Shown one piece after another: positions 1 through 7,559 of a stretch of DNA of 64,000 bases (positions are counted from its first letter, which is position 1; every line of letters starts with the position of its first letter). The notes under the pieces are model-generated. The model made no database searches. It had not been told where the DNA came from and saw only the letters and a program-made list of their open reading frames with translations. A program made the translations under genes and the position numbers. Origin of the DNA: Fusibacter sp. A1 (GTDB taxonomy: Bacteria > Bacillota > Clostridia > Peptostreptococcales > Acidaminobacteraceae); contig NZ_QQWI01000007.1 in NCBI RefSeq assembly GCF_004125825.1, positions 124,001 to 188,000 of the forward strand, read 5' to 3'.

Positions 1-119
1 GACGCACTCATGTAAAAAAGCGCGCTAAGTAGCGTGACGGCAATCACAGTCGTCACACCTAAATAGATCGAAATCCTTACATTCATCTGGTTCATCCGTT
101 TTGACTTAAACTTGAACAT
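1..119 (-). CDS. Sensor histidine kinase, N-terminal fragment (YesM-like)
   Basis: Only the first 39 codons lie in the window; the gene runs off the left edge. The peptide starts MFKFKSKRMNQMNVRI and then enters a hydrophobic stretch (YLGVTTVIAVTLLSALFYM), as expected for the first membrane helix of a sensor kinase. The ATG overlaps the last 14 bases of the response regulator upstream, so the two are translationally coupled. The kinase call is inferred from this coupling to a YesN-type regulator, because YesN regulators are normally paired with YesM kinases; no kinase motif is visible here. Confidence 0.6.
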   Translation of the reverse strand, partial: MFKFKSKRMNQMNVRISIYLGVTTVIAVTLLSALFYMSA

Positions 120-885
120 CGCGACCCCTCACTTGATTTCGGTACTGCTTGGGAGTGCTTCCCACAATTTTTTTAAACCGAGTGGCAAAGTAATTGACAT
201 CTTCATATCCGACCGCTTGTGAGATCTCGTAGTTTTTCATCTCGGTTGTCAGGAGTAATAGTTTGGCCTTTTCAATTCGTATTTTTGCCACATAATCTTG
301 AAAAGCGAGACCAAAGGAATCTTTGAAGACTCCGCTCAGATATCCCGAACTGAATCCTACCTCGTCAGCAAGGCTTGACAAGCTGAACCCGCTTTCAAAA
401 ATATGTTCTTCTACAAGTTTTTTCAACTGCATTTCAACCGTACTTTCGACTATGCCTGCAGATGGCATTGCAGAAATATCAAGACTCTTCAATTCCTTAT
501 GAACCGATTCCTTTTCAATCGACTGAATCAGTTTTCTAAGAATCTCATCGATATCTTTTTTTGTAACCGGCTTCAAAATATATTCTTCAACACCCGCTCG
601 CAAAGCTTCAATGGCGTAATCAAAATAATCGTATCCTGTAATCATGCAGATTTTAACCGTTTTATTCAATTCCTTCAACCGTTTTGCAAAGGTCAGACCG
701 TCCATTTTAGGCATGTTGATATCAAGCAACACGATATCAGGAACGACCGTCCCACAGATTTTTAAAGCCTCTTCACCATTACTGGCCTCTACGATCTCCT
801 TAATACCCAGCCCACTTAAATCGACGAGGGATTTTATCCCTCGCCTCATCAATGGTTCGTCATCTATGATCAAAAGTGTATACAT
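106..885 (-). CDS. Response regulator, receiver plus AraC-type HTH (YesN-like)
   Basis: The protein begins MYTLLIIDDEP. The receiver domain (about residues 1-120) has the acidic pocket DDE and the phospho-acceptor Asp in DIVLLDINMP, with a Lys in EYILKPV. The last 100 residues form an AraC/XylS double helix-turn-helix (SLSSLADEVGFSSGYLSGVFK and the later YEDVNYFATRFKK signature). The start at 885 was chosen over the upstream 936 because AGGCAGG precedes it and the longer frame overlaps msrAB. It lies 19 bp after msrAB and overlaps the kinase gene, so it is probably the fourth gene of the ccdA operon. YesN-like regulators usually control transport or catabolic genes; the target here is unknown. 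Confidence 0.85.
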   Translation of the reverse strand: MYTLLIIDDEPLMRRGIKSLVDLSGLGIKEIVEASNGEEALKICGTVVPDIVLLDINMPKMDGLTFAKRLKELNKTVKICMITGYDYFDYAIEALRAGVEEYILKPVTKKDIDEILRKLIQSIEKESVHKELKSLDISAMPSAGIVESTVEMQLKKLVEEHIFESGFSLSSLADEVGFSSGYLSGVFKDSFGLAFQDYVAKIRIEKAKLLLLTTEMKNYEISQAVGYEDVNYFATRFKKIVGSTPKQYRNQVRGRDVQV

Positions 886-904
886 ATGCTCTACCTGCCT
901 GCTA

Positions 905-2032
905 TTATTTTTCGATTGTGTGTATAAGATAACCATACCCTTTTGATGTCATCTCTTCAAGGGCTATAAATTCAATCGAAGCGCTATTGATGCAATACCT
1001 CAATCCGCCCTTATCCTTTGGTCCGTCTTCAAAAACATGTCCAAGATGACTGTCTCCCGATCTGCTTCTAACTTCTGTCCTTGACATGTTGAAGCTTTTA
1101 TCCTCAACATACTTGACCACTTCAGGAACAATTGGTTTTGTAAAACTCGGCCAACCACATGATGAATCGTATTTGTCATTTGAAGAAAATACAGGTTCTC
1201 CAGTAGCCACATCCACATAAATTCCTGGTTCAAAGGTATCCCAATATTCGTTCGAGAAAGCTCTTTCGGTTTGATTGAGCTGGGTTACCCTATATTGAAA
1301 ATCAGTCAGTTTTTCTTTCAACGCCTCATCGCTTGGTTTAGGGTACCAGCTTTCGTTGATTACAACCTCTTCGACTGTAAACAGGTCTATATGACAATAC
1401 CCGTTCGGATTCTTCTCTAAATAGTCTTGATGGTACTCTTCAGCCAAATAGTATTGATCGAGAGGTTCCACTTCCACAGCAAGTTTTTTATCATATGCAG
1501 CCTGAACCGTTGCCATCTTTCGGTTGATCACTTCAAGATCTCCGCCGCTCGTGTAATAGATCCCCGTACGATACTGCACACCCTTATCGTTCCCCTGCTT
1601 GTTTAGGCTGACCGGGTCGATTACCTTAAAGTAATACGTAAGCAAGGTATCCAGGTCTACTTTATCCGGATCATATTGCACGCGTACCGTTTCCGCGTGA
1701 CCCGAATTTCTGTAGATCAGATCTTCATAACTTGGATTTTCAGTATTGCCGTTGGCATAACCGCTTGTCACATCATAAACTCCATAAATACGGGCCATAT
1801 AAGCCTCTAGCCCCCAGAAGCACCCTCCAGCCAGATAGATCTCTTGGAGCCTTGTGACATCATAATCGACATTAACATTGGGATTGTCAGGTAAACCGGA
1901 CTTTTTAATGTTATTTGCTTTAGTATTAATACCCATATCAATCTCCTTAACCGTATTTATTGTGCTAGTACATGCACTTACAAGTAGTATGACAACCAGC
2001 AGTAACGACATCATTGTCATTTTCCTCATCAT
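905..2032 (-). CDS. msrAB: Peptide methionine sulfoxide reductase MsrA-MsrB fusion, lipoprotein
   Basis: A bifunctional enzyme reducing both S- and R-methionine sulfoxide in exported proteins. The N terminus is a lipoprotein signal with lipobox LVSAC (Cys about 21). The MsrA domain carries GGCFWG (catalytic Cys about 71) and a likely resolving Cys in NPNGYCHI. The MsrB domain carries CGWPSF and the catalytic Cys in RYCINSASI (about 347). The CxxC zinc ligands seen in many MsrB proteins are absent, as in the PilB type. The ATG at 2032 is preferred to the GTG at 2038, because the GTG lies inside the AGGAG ribosome site. Lipid anchoring puts the enzyme outside the membrane, where electrons would come from the two preceding genes. 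Confidence 0.93.
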   Translation of the reverse strand: MMRKMTMMSLLLVVILLVSACTSTINTVKEIDMGINTKANNIKKSGLPDNPNVNVDYDVTRLQEIYLAGGCFWGLEAYMARIYGVYDVTSGYANGNTENPSYEDLIYRNSGHAETVRVQYDPDKVDLDTLLTYYFKVIDPVSLNKQGNDKGVQYRTGIYYTSGGDLEVINRKMATVQAAYDKKLAVEVEPLDQYYLAEEYHQDYLEKNPNGYCHIDLFTVEEVVINESWYPKPSDEALKEKLTDFQYRVTQLNQTERAFSNEYWDTFEPGIYVDVATGEPVFSSNDKYDSSCGWPSFTKPIVPEVVKYVEDKSFNMSRTEVRSRSGDSHLGHVFEDGPKDKGGLRYCINSASIEFIALEEMTSKGYGYLIHTIEK

Positions 2033-2070
2033 TGTCACTCCTTTTTATTGCCCTCATGTTTGCAGTAATT

Positions 2071-2718
2071 CTAATTGATTGATTCAAAGAAAGACTTGAC
2101 CATTTCATTGGATACATGGCCCGGAGCCACTTTTACGAGTACTCCATCAGAACCAATATACGCAGAAGTCGGAAAAGCTCTTATTCCGTATGCCTTTTGT
2201 GTATTACCGGTCTCATCGAATAAAACTTCGATATTCTCGTAGCCCAGTGAACTGAACCATTTGATGAAATCCTCTTTGCTTTGCTCACCGTTGATATCTG
2301 GAGCCACTATCGTGTACACTTTAAAATCAGCGGCTTCTGCGACGAGCTCATCAAGTTCTTCCATGCCCGCTAGGCAAATCGAACACCACGAAGCCCAGTA
2401 TTTTACATACACCTTTTCACCCTTAAGGGCTTCCAGTGATACCTGTTCACCCTTTAAGGACATCAAGCTGAAAGCCGGCGCAGCCTCACCATCATTCATC
2501 ATTACCGCATCTTTATCTTCATCCATCATCTGCTCTCCTTCATCCGTCATCGGTTCTTCTTCATCCGTCATCGGTTCTTCTTCATCCATCATCGGTTCAC
2601 CTGCATCCATCACAGGTACACCGTCATCCATCACCTCAGGACCACTTCTCCATGCGAAGTATCCTGCTACTGCAACCACTAGTACTATTACTAACCCAAA
2701 CACCACTTTTTTATTCAT
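2071..2718 (-). CDS. Membrane-anchored thioredoxin-like protein (TlpA/ResA/Etrx type) with Met-rich acidic linker
   Basis: A signal-anchor helix (residues about 5-23) is followed by a low-complexity linker (about 30-74) made of a seven-residue repeat close to DEEEPMT, then a TlpA-like thioredoxin fold with WASWCSIC (Cys112, Cys115) and a cis-Pro loop in RAFPTSAY. It lies between ccdA (15 bp upstream) and msrAB (38 bp downstream), the same order as the pneumococcal ccdA-etrx-msrAB loci, so it most likely passes electrons from CcdA to MsrAB. The ribosome site AAGGAG is clear. The linker holds about ten Met residues, which is unusual for this family. Confidence 0.88.
   Translation of the reverse strand: MNKKVVFGLVIVLVVAVAGYFAWRSGPEVMDDGVPVMDAGEPMMDEEEPMTDEEEPMTDEGEQMMDEDKDAVMMNDGEAAPAFSLMSLKGEQVSLEALKGEKVYVKYWASWCSICLAGMEELDELVAEAADFKVYTIVAPDINGEQSKEDFIKWFSSLGYENIEVLFDETGNTQKAYGIRAFPTSAYIGSDGVLVKVAPGHVSNEMVKSFFESIN
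2500..2631 (-). repeat. 21-bp in-frame tandem repeat coding DEEEPMT-like heptads
   Basis: Within the thioredoxin-like gene, a 21-bp unit recurs about four to five times, two copies nearly identical at the DNA level. It encodes successive heptads DAGEPMM, DEEEPMT, DEEEPMT, DEGEQMM. Such repeats expand and contract by slippage, so length may vary between strains. Confidence 0.85.
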
Positions 2719-2733
2719 CGTAAACTCCTTTCA

Positions 2734-3450
2734 TCAATTAAACAGTCTTTCAAAGAAAATACTGATTGCTGTCAATTTGTTCGTCATCAATAGAATTCCC
2801 ATAAGAATGATCAGTCCGCCACCGATTCGCTTTACAGTCAACAGGTGTTTCTCAAGTCGTGCGAACTGAGTAAGAACCAAACTCGACAGTGTCGCCATTA
2901 CAAGAAAAGGAATCATCAGACCAAATGCGTAGATCAACATTAGAAAACCGCCGTAGTATGCTTGTCCTGCACTTGCAGAAGTGAGTAGCACAGCTCCAAG
3001 TACCGGTCCTACACACGGTGTCCATCCCAAACTGAATGTCACACCCATCAAATAAGTCCCTAGTGCCTTGGTCTTCTTGTTTTTCATACGAAGTACCCTG
3101 TACTTTGAAAGCCCAGGGAGCTTGATCAGTTCCATCTGGTGTATTCCGAGTAAGATAACCAATAATCCACCTACAACCAGAATCCAGTCGTTATTGATCA
3201 ACCGGCCGAGTGCGCCTGCACCGAATCCAAGTATGACAAAGGTTGTCGACAGTCCAAGTACAAAAGTCATCGTCTTTACAATCGCCCCTAAATTGATTTC
3301 ATATCTACCGATCCTGAGCCTCTTATATTCCCTATTCTCATCGGTCAGCAAACCAATATATACCGGTATCAGTGGAAAGGTGCATGGTGCGAAAAAGGAC
3401 AACAGACCTGCGATAAATACCGTACTGATTAAAACTTGTTCACCTAACAT
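2734..3450 (-). CDS. ccdA: CcdA/DsbD-type transmembrane electron carrier
   Basis: A 238-residue protein of about six membrane helices, the normal size of CcdA. The two redox cysteines that shuttle electrons across the membrane are seen in FFAPCTFPLIP and GWTPCVGPVLG, each in the family's P-C context. A strong AAGGGAGG site precedes the ATG. It is the first gene of the operon and would draw electrons from cytoplasmic thioredoxin for the extracytoplasmic thioredoxin-like protein and MsrAB downstream. Confidence 0.92.
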   Translation of the reverse strand: MLGEQVLISTVFIAGLLSFFAPCTFPLIPVYIGLLTDENREYKRLRIGRYEINLGAIVKTMTFVLGLSTTFVILGFGAGALGRLINNDWILVVGGLLVILLGIHQMELIKLPGLSKYRVLRMKNKKTKALGTYLMGVTFSLGWTPCVGPVLGAVLLTSASAGQAYYGGFLMLIYAFGLMIPFLVMATLSSLVLTQFARLEKHLLTVKRIGGGLIILMGILLMTNKLTAISIFFERLFN

Positions 3451-3484
3451 GATTGTTCCCTCCCTTTTGCTTGTCTATGGTATA

Positions 3485-3523
3485 AGTATACTCCTAAAGC
3501 TGCGTCGTTGATATCGATTATCA
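3485..3523 (-). promoter_or_regulatory. ccdA operon promoter region with Fur-like box
   Basis: On the minus strand a -10 hexamer TATACT lies at 3485-3490. The dyad TGATATCGATTATCA at 3509-3523 covers the -35 position and matches the Bacillus Fur consensus (TGATAATNATTATCA) at 13 of the 15 positions, counting N as a match. The Fur assignment is an inference; the dyad itself is directly visible. Confidence 0.4.
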
Positions 3524-3566
3524 TTACGCAAAACTTGAATATGATCATTTATTTAGTATTTTACGC

Positions 3567-3620
3567 TTGACTAATCTATGTGAAGTAGTAGAATTTAAGT
3601 ATGAGTGAGTGTTCACTCAC
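3567..3620 (+). promoter_or_regulatory. tetR-exporter promoter and TetR-type operator
   Basis: A promoter TTGACT (3567-3572), 16-bp spacer, TAGAAT (3589-3594) is followed by a perfect inverted repeat GTGAGTG-TT-CACTCAC (3605-3620) over the expected transcription start. This is the classical operator form for TetR-family repressors, so the downstream regulator probably represses its own operon. Confidence 0.75.
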
Positions 3621-3639
3621 CAACTGTAAAGGAGTCGCT

Positions 3640-4275
3640 ATGTCAACTGCTACCTATGAAAAACTAAGAGTCATCCATATGCAGGATGACTCAAATAAGA
3701 GAATACTAGATGCCGCGACCTACTTGTTCGCACTACAAAGCTATAAGAACACCAGCACAAAATCCATCGCAAATCATGCAGGAGTGTCAGAGGCACTGTT
3801 GTTCAAGCAGTTCAAGAACAAACAAAACCTGCTAAAATGTGTAGTGACGGATATCATCAACATTAAGCTTCCACTGATCATGAACATGTATCTGGATGAA
3901 CTGATCAGCAGCACCCACCCTAAAACGATAGCGGATATCAAGTCTCTACTTTTTGAGAAGGTCACGCAGATCAACAACAATGTCGGGTATTTCAAAATTC
4001 TTATTTTTGAGTTAAGCGAGCTTGACGAAGAAACCTTGCTTCATATGAAGGACCTGCTTAATTCGATAATCGACAGGGTCTGTCTGATGATCGACCACCT
4101 TAAGGCAAAGGAATTTATCAAAAACACTCTCGATAGTCGCCTGATCTTCCGGTCCTTTATCGGCATGTCCAACTTCATGCTTATCGACATGAATTTTTTG
4201 AGTGAGGACATAGACTTTGAAAAAGAGTTTTCTCAGATATTCGAGCTGTTTATGAGAGGTATAATCAATGAATAA
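3640..4275 (+). CDS. TetR/AcrR-family transcriptional regulator
   Basis: A 211-residue regulator. The N-terminal helix-turn-helix is clear: DDSNKRILDAATYLFA then TSTKSIANHAGVSEALLFKQF, ending in FKNKQNLLK. The C-terminal ligand domain is unlike any I can name. The ATG at 3640 follows AAAGGAG; the longer frame starting at 3601 would translate through the operator and is rejected. The stop overlaps the start of the adaptor gene by 8 bp, so it is the first gene of the exporter operon and most likely its repressor, released by the exporter's substrate. Confidence 0.88.
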   Translation: MSTATYEKLRVIHMQDDSNKRILDAATYLFALQSYKNTSTKSIANHAGVSEALLFKQFKNKQNLLKCVVTDIINIKLPLIMNMYLDELISSTHPKTIADIKSLLFEKVTQINNNVGYFKILIFELSELDEETLLHMKDLLNSIIDRVCLMIDHLKAKEFIKNTLDSRLIFRSFIGMSNFMLIDMNFLSEDIDFEKEFSQIFELFMRGIINE

Positions 4276-5431
4276 GAAAATCACACCTGTAATACTAGTC
4301 ATTCTTTTATTCGGTTACTTCACACTGTCCACTCTTCTGAACCGCCCTGAACAGCAAAGCCTATACTACGGCGAGGCTCAAGGAAATACGTTTCATATCA
4401 ACGCATCCACCTCAGGATTGATCAAAGAGATTCTAGCAAGTCCTAACGAAAGCATTATTGTCGGTCAGCACGTCGCATCGCTTATCAACACGGATCTAGA
4501 TTACCAGATCGAACTTGCGAAAAACCAGGCGCTAATCGCACAGTCGCAGTTGAAAAAAGCGACAGGTCCGATCAGGGACGAAGAGTTGACGATCATTACC
4601 AATAAAATAGAATCACTTGATGAAAACAAAAAAATCCTCGAGAACTCAAAGGCCAGTCTTTACGCCTCTCTCAAGGACCTGCGCGTCAGTCAGGATTTGG
4701 CGGGCGAAGTACTCCTTGACAGGCAGCAAACCTTTGACAATACCAAAGAGCTTTACGAACAGGGTGCCGTCAGCAAAGCGGTCTTGGACCAAACGCGATT
4801 GGCACTGAAATCCGCTGAAAGTAATTTCGAATCGCTTAAGCTCAAGCAAAGCAACATGTTAGAAGAAATCGACAGCGTACAGACCAAAGTAGCCCTACTC
4901 GAAATTGAGAGAGACTCGGCAAACCAAACACTGATGGTTGCAACAAGTGGAATCAATAACGAAGATCTGACCATGGCACAACTTACCAGTAAGAATGCCC
5001 AACTCGCAGTCGACCGGTTGGTCAACCTGTCAAATGACCTAAGTATCACAGCGCTCCAGGCTGGCACGATTGAAACGATCAATTATGAGATTGGAGAATT
5101 TGTGACTCCTGGAATGCCGATTATCACCTGCTTTGATCCAGATATGATTTCACTGAACATTTATGTAAAAGAAAAGGATCTTCAAAAGTTGACTATCGGC
5201 GACCGGTATCTTACCCGTCTTGCAGGTTCGGATAGCACCGACAGCACCGAAGCGGTCATCACAACTATTGCAAACGAAGCCATGTTTACCCCGCTCAACA
5301 CGGTCACAATCGATGATCGCGAGCGTTTGGTCTTTAAAGTGGTACTGACACTTGAAAGAGCAAAGTGGATTAAGCCAGGAATGTTATTGGAAGTCGACCT
5401 ATCCATACTAAACGGTGACAAAAATGAGTGA
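4268..5431 (+). CDS. HlyD-family membrane fusion (adaptor) protein
   Basis: A single N-terminal membrane helix (ITPVILVILLFGYFTLS) anchors an extracytoplasmic protein. The barrel-sandwich half motif appears in HINASTSGLIKEILASPNESIIVGQHVASL, followed by a long coiled-coil hairpin (about residues 75-250) and the returning lipoyl half (LQAGTIETINYEIGEFVTPGMPI). Length is typical of EmrA/YbhG-type adaptors. It overlaps tetR by 8 bp and the ATPase by 8 bp. In Gram-positives such adaptors work with ABC exporters without an outer-membrane channel. Confidence 0.88.
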   Translation: MNKKITPVILVILLFGYFTLSTLLNRPEQQSLYYGEAQGNTFHINASTSGLIKEILASPNESIIVGQHVASLINTDLDYQIELAKNQALIAQSQLKKATGPIRDEELTIITNKIESLDENKKILENSKASLYASLKDLRVSQDLAGEVLLDRQQTFDNTKELYEQGAVSKAVLDQTRLALKSAESNFESLKLKQSNMLEEIDSVQTKVALLEIERDSANQTLMVATSGINNEDLTMAQLTSKNAQLAVDRLVNLSNDLSITALQAGTIETINYEIGEFVTPGMPIITCFDPDMISLNIYVKEKDLQKLTIGDRYLTRLAGSDSTDSTEAVITTIANEAMFTPLNTVTIDDRERLVFKVVLTLERAKWIKPGMLLEVDLSILNGDKNE

Positions 5432-6224
5432 AGCCGTAATTACCATAAAAAACCTTAAGAAGAACTTTGGAAATTTCACTGCAGTCAATGGTATCTCCTT
5501 TCACATCAACAAGGGTGAAATCTTTGGACTTCTAGGACCAAACGGCTCGGGAAAATCCACTACAATTAGAATGCTTTGCGGTGTGATTACACCCACCGAG
5601 GGCGGTGGCGAAATATTCGGTTTCAACTTGCTAAAAGATACTGAACAGATTAAAAGTAGAATTGGTTACATGTCACAGCAGTTCAGTCTATATGGTGACT
5701 TGACCGTTCTTGAGAATATGGAGTTTTACGGCAGGATTTTCGGAATGAAAAAGAAAGAGATCCTCTTGCGTTCCATTCCCCTTATCAAGATGGCGGCGCT
5801 TGAAGGAAAAGAACAAGCACTTGCACGAACTTTATCAGGAGGACAAAAACAGCGTTTGGCACTTTCATGCGCCTTGATACATGACCCGATTCTTTTGGTC
5901 CTTGACGAACCGACAGCCGGCGTCGATCCGGTATCAAGACGAGCATTCTGGGAAACCATCGTCCATTTGTCTGCGCAAGGTGTCACTGTTTTTGTTACTA
6001 CCCATTACATGGACGAAGCAGAAATCTGCGACCGGATAGGTTTTATCTATAATGGAAATATCATTTCAGTGGATACGCCAAAGGGACATTACGAAAAGAC
6101 CGGACTAAGCAACCTAGAAGATATTTTCATCGCTCACGAGCTACAAAAGTCTGATCATAAAAAGATCATGTCTTATGGGGATATGAAGAGAAAAATCAGA
6201 GGTGACCATCGTGAAGAACTTTAA
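5424..6224 (+). CDS. ABC exporter ATP-binding protein
   Basis: A complete nucleotide-binding domain: Walker A GPNGSGKST, Q-loop MSQQFSLY, signature LSGGQKQRLAL, Walker B ILLVLDEP, and H-switch TTHYMDEAE. It is closest in layout to the YbhF/CcmA type that pairs with ABC-2 permeases. The ATG at 5424 is used; the frame also opens with a GTG at 5415. It overlaps both neighbours (8 bp with the adaptor, 14 bp with the permease), so translation of the exporter is tightly coupled. Confidence 0.93.
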   Translation: MSEAVITIKNLKKNFGNFTAVNGISFHINKGEIFGLLGPNGSGKSTTIRMLCGVITPTEGGGEIFGFNLLKDTEQIKSRIGYMSQQFSLYGDLTVLENMEFYGRIFGMKKKEILLRSIPLIKMAALEGKEQALARTLSGGQKQRLALSCALIHDPILLVLDEPTAGVDPVSRRAFWETIVHLSAQGVTVFVTTHYMDEAEICDRIGFIYNGNIISVDTPKGHYEKTGLSNLEDIFIAHELQKSDHKKIMSYGDMKRKIRGDHREEL

Positions 6225-7329
6225 ACTATACCGTATTCTCACGGTCACAAAAAAAGAATTCATACATATCAGAAGGGATAAACCCAGTCTGTTCATTTCA
6301 CTCTTAATGCCTGTCGTCATGCTGATGATTTTCGGCTTTGCAGTAAACAGCGATGTCAACAATGTCGATTTGACCATTTATGACGGTGCGAATACAGAGT
6401 TAAGCAGAGCTCTTGTAGAAAGCTATACTCAATCGGACTACTTTAACGATTACAGCAGAGTGAGTTCGGTTGTGCTTGTAGAAAATCTGATTAAAAGTGG
6501 AAGTGTCAAGGTTGGACTTATTATCCCCCCTGATTTCTCAAAAAAACTGAACAGAAATGAAGCATCTGAAATTCAGATTCTAGTGGATGGATCCGATCCT
6601 ACAATCGCCCGAACGGCCGTCAATTATGCGGTGATGATCTCCAACCACTATAATTTAAAGCTAAAACCCATGTCGGTATCTTCAAGTGGCGTCGCCGCAT
6701 CACCCATGGTCTTATATAACCCGACGCTTGAGAGTGCAAAATTCAACATTCCAGGCGTCGTGGGTCTGATCCTGCAAAACATCACAATCATACTCACAGC
6801 CCTTGCGATGGTTCGCGAAAAGGAACTCGGCACCATCGAACAGCTGATCATGACGCCGATCACTTCCCTTGAACTGATTCTCGGAAAGCTCATCCCCTAT
6901 ATCGTCATAGGATGTTATGACTTTATCATCGTGATGATACTCAGTAAAATGATCTTCGGTATCTCCGTTGCAGGAAACTTCACAGAACTCGCGCTCCTTG
7001 GATTCATCTTTTTAGTAGGTGCCCTAGCAATGGGTATGCTTATTTCAACCGTCGCAAGGAACCAGGCGCAGGCTATCCAAGGCACTATGGCCTTCTTACT
7101 TCCGAGTGTGCTGCTCTCAGGGTTCATGTTTCCAAGGGAGTCCATGCCTAAAATCATCCAGTGGCTCAGTGCGACTTTTCCTATCACACACTTTTTAGTG
7201 ATTCTTAGAGGCATCATCGTAAAAGGTGTCGATATCAGCTATTTATGGTCATCCACGATTGCCATGATTCTGATCATCACTATCCTGATTACCGTAACGG
7301 CTATCAAATTCACTAAAAAACTAGACTAA
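6211..7329 (+). CDS. ABC-2 type permease
   Basis: An N-terminal membrane helix (LFISLLMPVVMLMIFGF), a large extracytoplasmic domain (about residues 45-175) and five C-terminal helices with the ABC-2 pattern MVREKELGTIEQLIMTPI, as in YbhS/YhhJ. The GTG at 6211 is placed seven bases after AGAGGTGA; a GTG at 6202 is also possible. It is the only permease in the operon, so the transporter probably works as a homodimer. A perfect hairpin terminator follows directly. Confidence 0.87.
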   Translation: MKNFKLYRILTVTKKEFIHIRRDKPSLFISLLMPVVMLMIFGFAVNSDVNNVDLTIYDGANTELSRALVESYTQSDYFNDYSRVSSVVLVENLIKSGSVKVGLIIPPDFSKKLNRNEASEIQILVDGSDPTIARTAVNYAVMISNHYNLKLKPMSVSSSGVAASPMVLYNPTLESAKFNIPGVVGLILQNITIILTALAMVREKELGTIEQLIMTPITSLELILGKLIPYIVIGCYDFIIVMILSKMIFGISVAGNFTELALLGFIFLVGALAMGMLISTVARNQAQAIQGTMAFLLPSVLLSGFMFPRESMPKIIQWLSATFPITHFLVILRGIIVKGVDISYLWSSTIAMILIITILITVTAIKFTKKLD

Positions 7330-7332
7330 GAC

Positions 7333-7367
7333 AAAAAAAACAAAGCCTAATCAGCTTTGTTTTTTTT
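7333..7367. terminator. Bidirectional Rho-independent terminator
   Basis: A perfect 14-bp stem (A-run plus CAAAGC, then GCTTTG plus T-run) with a 7-base loop lies between convergent genes and has a run of eight T on either strand. It ends the exporter operon and the recQ transcript. Confidence 0.9.
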
Positions 7368-7369
7368 GA

Positions 7370-7549
7370 TTATTTCTTATAGAACTTATTGTAAACAGCC
7401 ATGATCAAAAGCGCACCTACCGCACCTATGATGATTCCCACGGTTTTGTCCATCTTCAAATAGTCGAAGATCATCGACAAGACCAGATAAGCACCAACTC
7501 CGATGATGAATCCTTTTGTACCCTTTTTTTTGAAAATCTTAGATGACAT
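7370..7549 (-). CDS. Small two-helix membrane protein, unknown function
   Basis: A 59-residue protein starting MSSKIFKKKGTKGFIIG, with two predicted membrane helices (about 13-29 and 36-52) and a basic tail NKFYKK. AGGAG sits eight bases before the ATG. It begins 10 bp after the recQ stop and ends at the shared terminator, so it is the last gene of the recQ transcript. I do not recognise the family. Confidence 0.7.
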   Translation of the reverse strand: MSSKIFKKKGTKGFIIGVGAYLVLSMIFDYLKMDKTVGIIIGAVGALLIMAVYNKFYKK

Positions 7550-7559
7550 GTGTCGCTCC

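Noticed and set aside
1000..1233. 77-codon minus-strand frame inside msrAB
   Set aside because: Another frame of a certain gene, with no ribosome site of its own.
3601..3639. Longer start for the TetR gene at 3601
   Set aside because: It would translate the operator; the ATG at 3640 has AAAGGAG.
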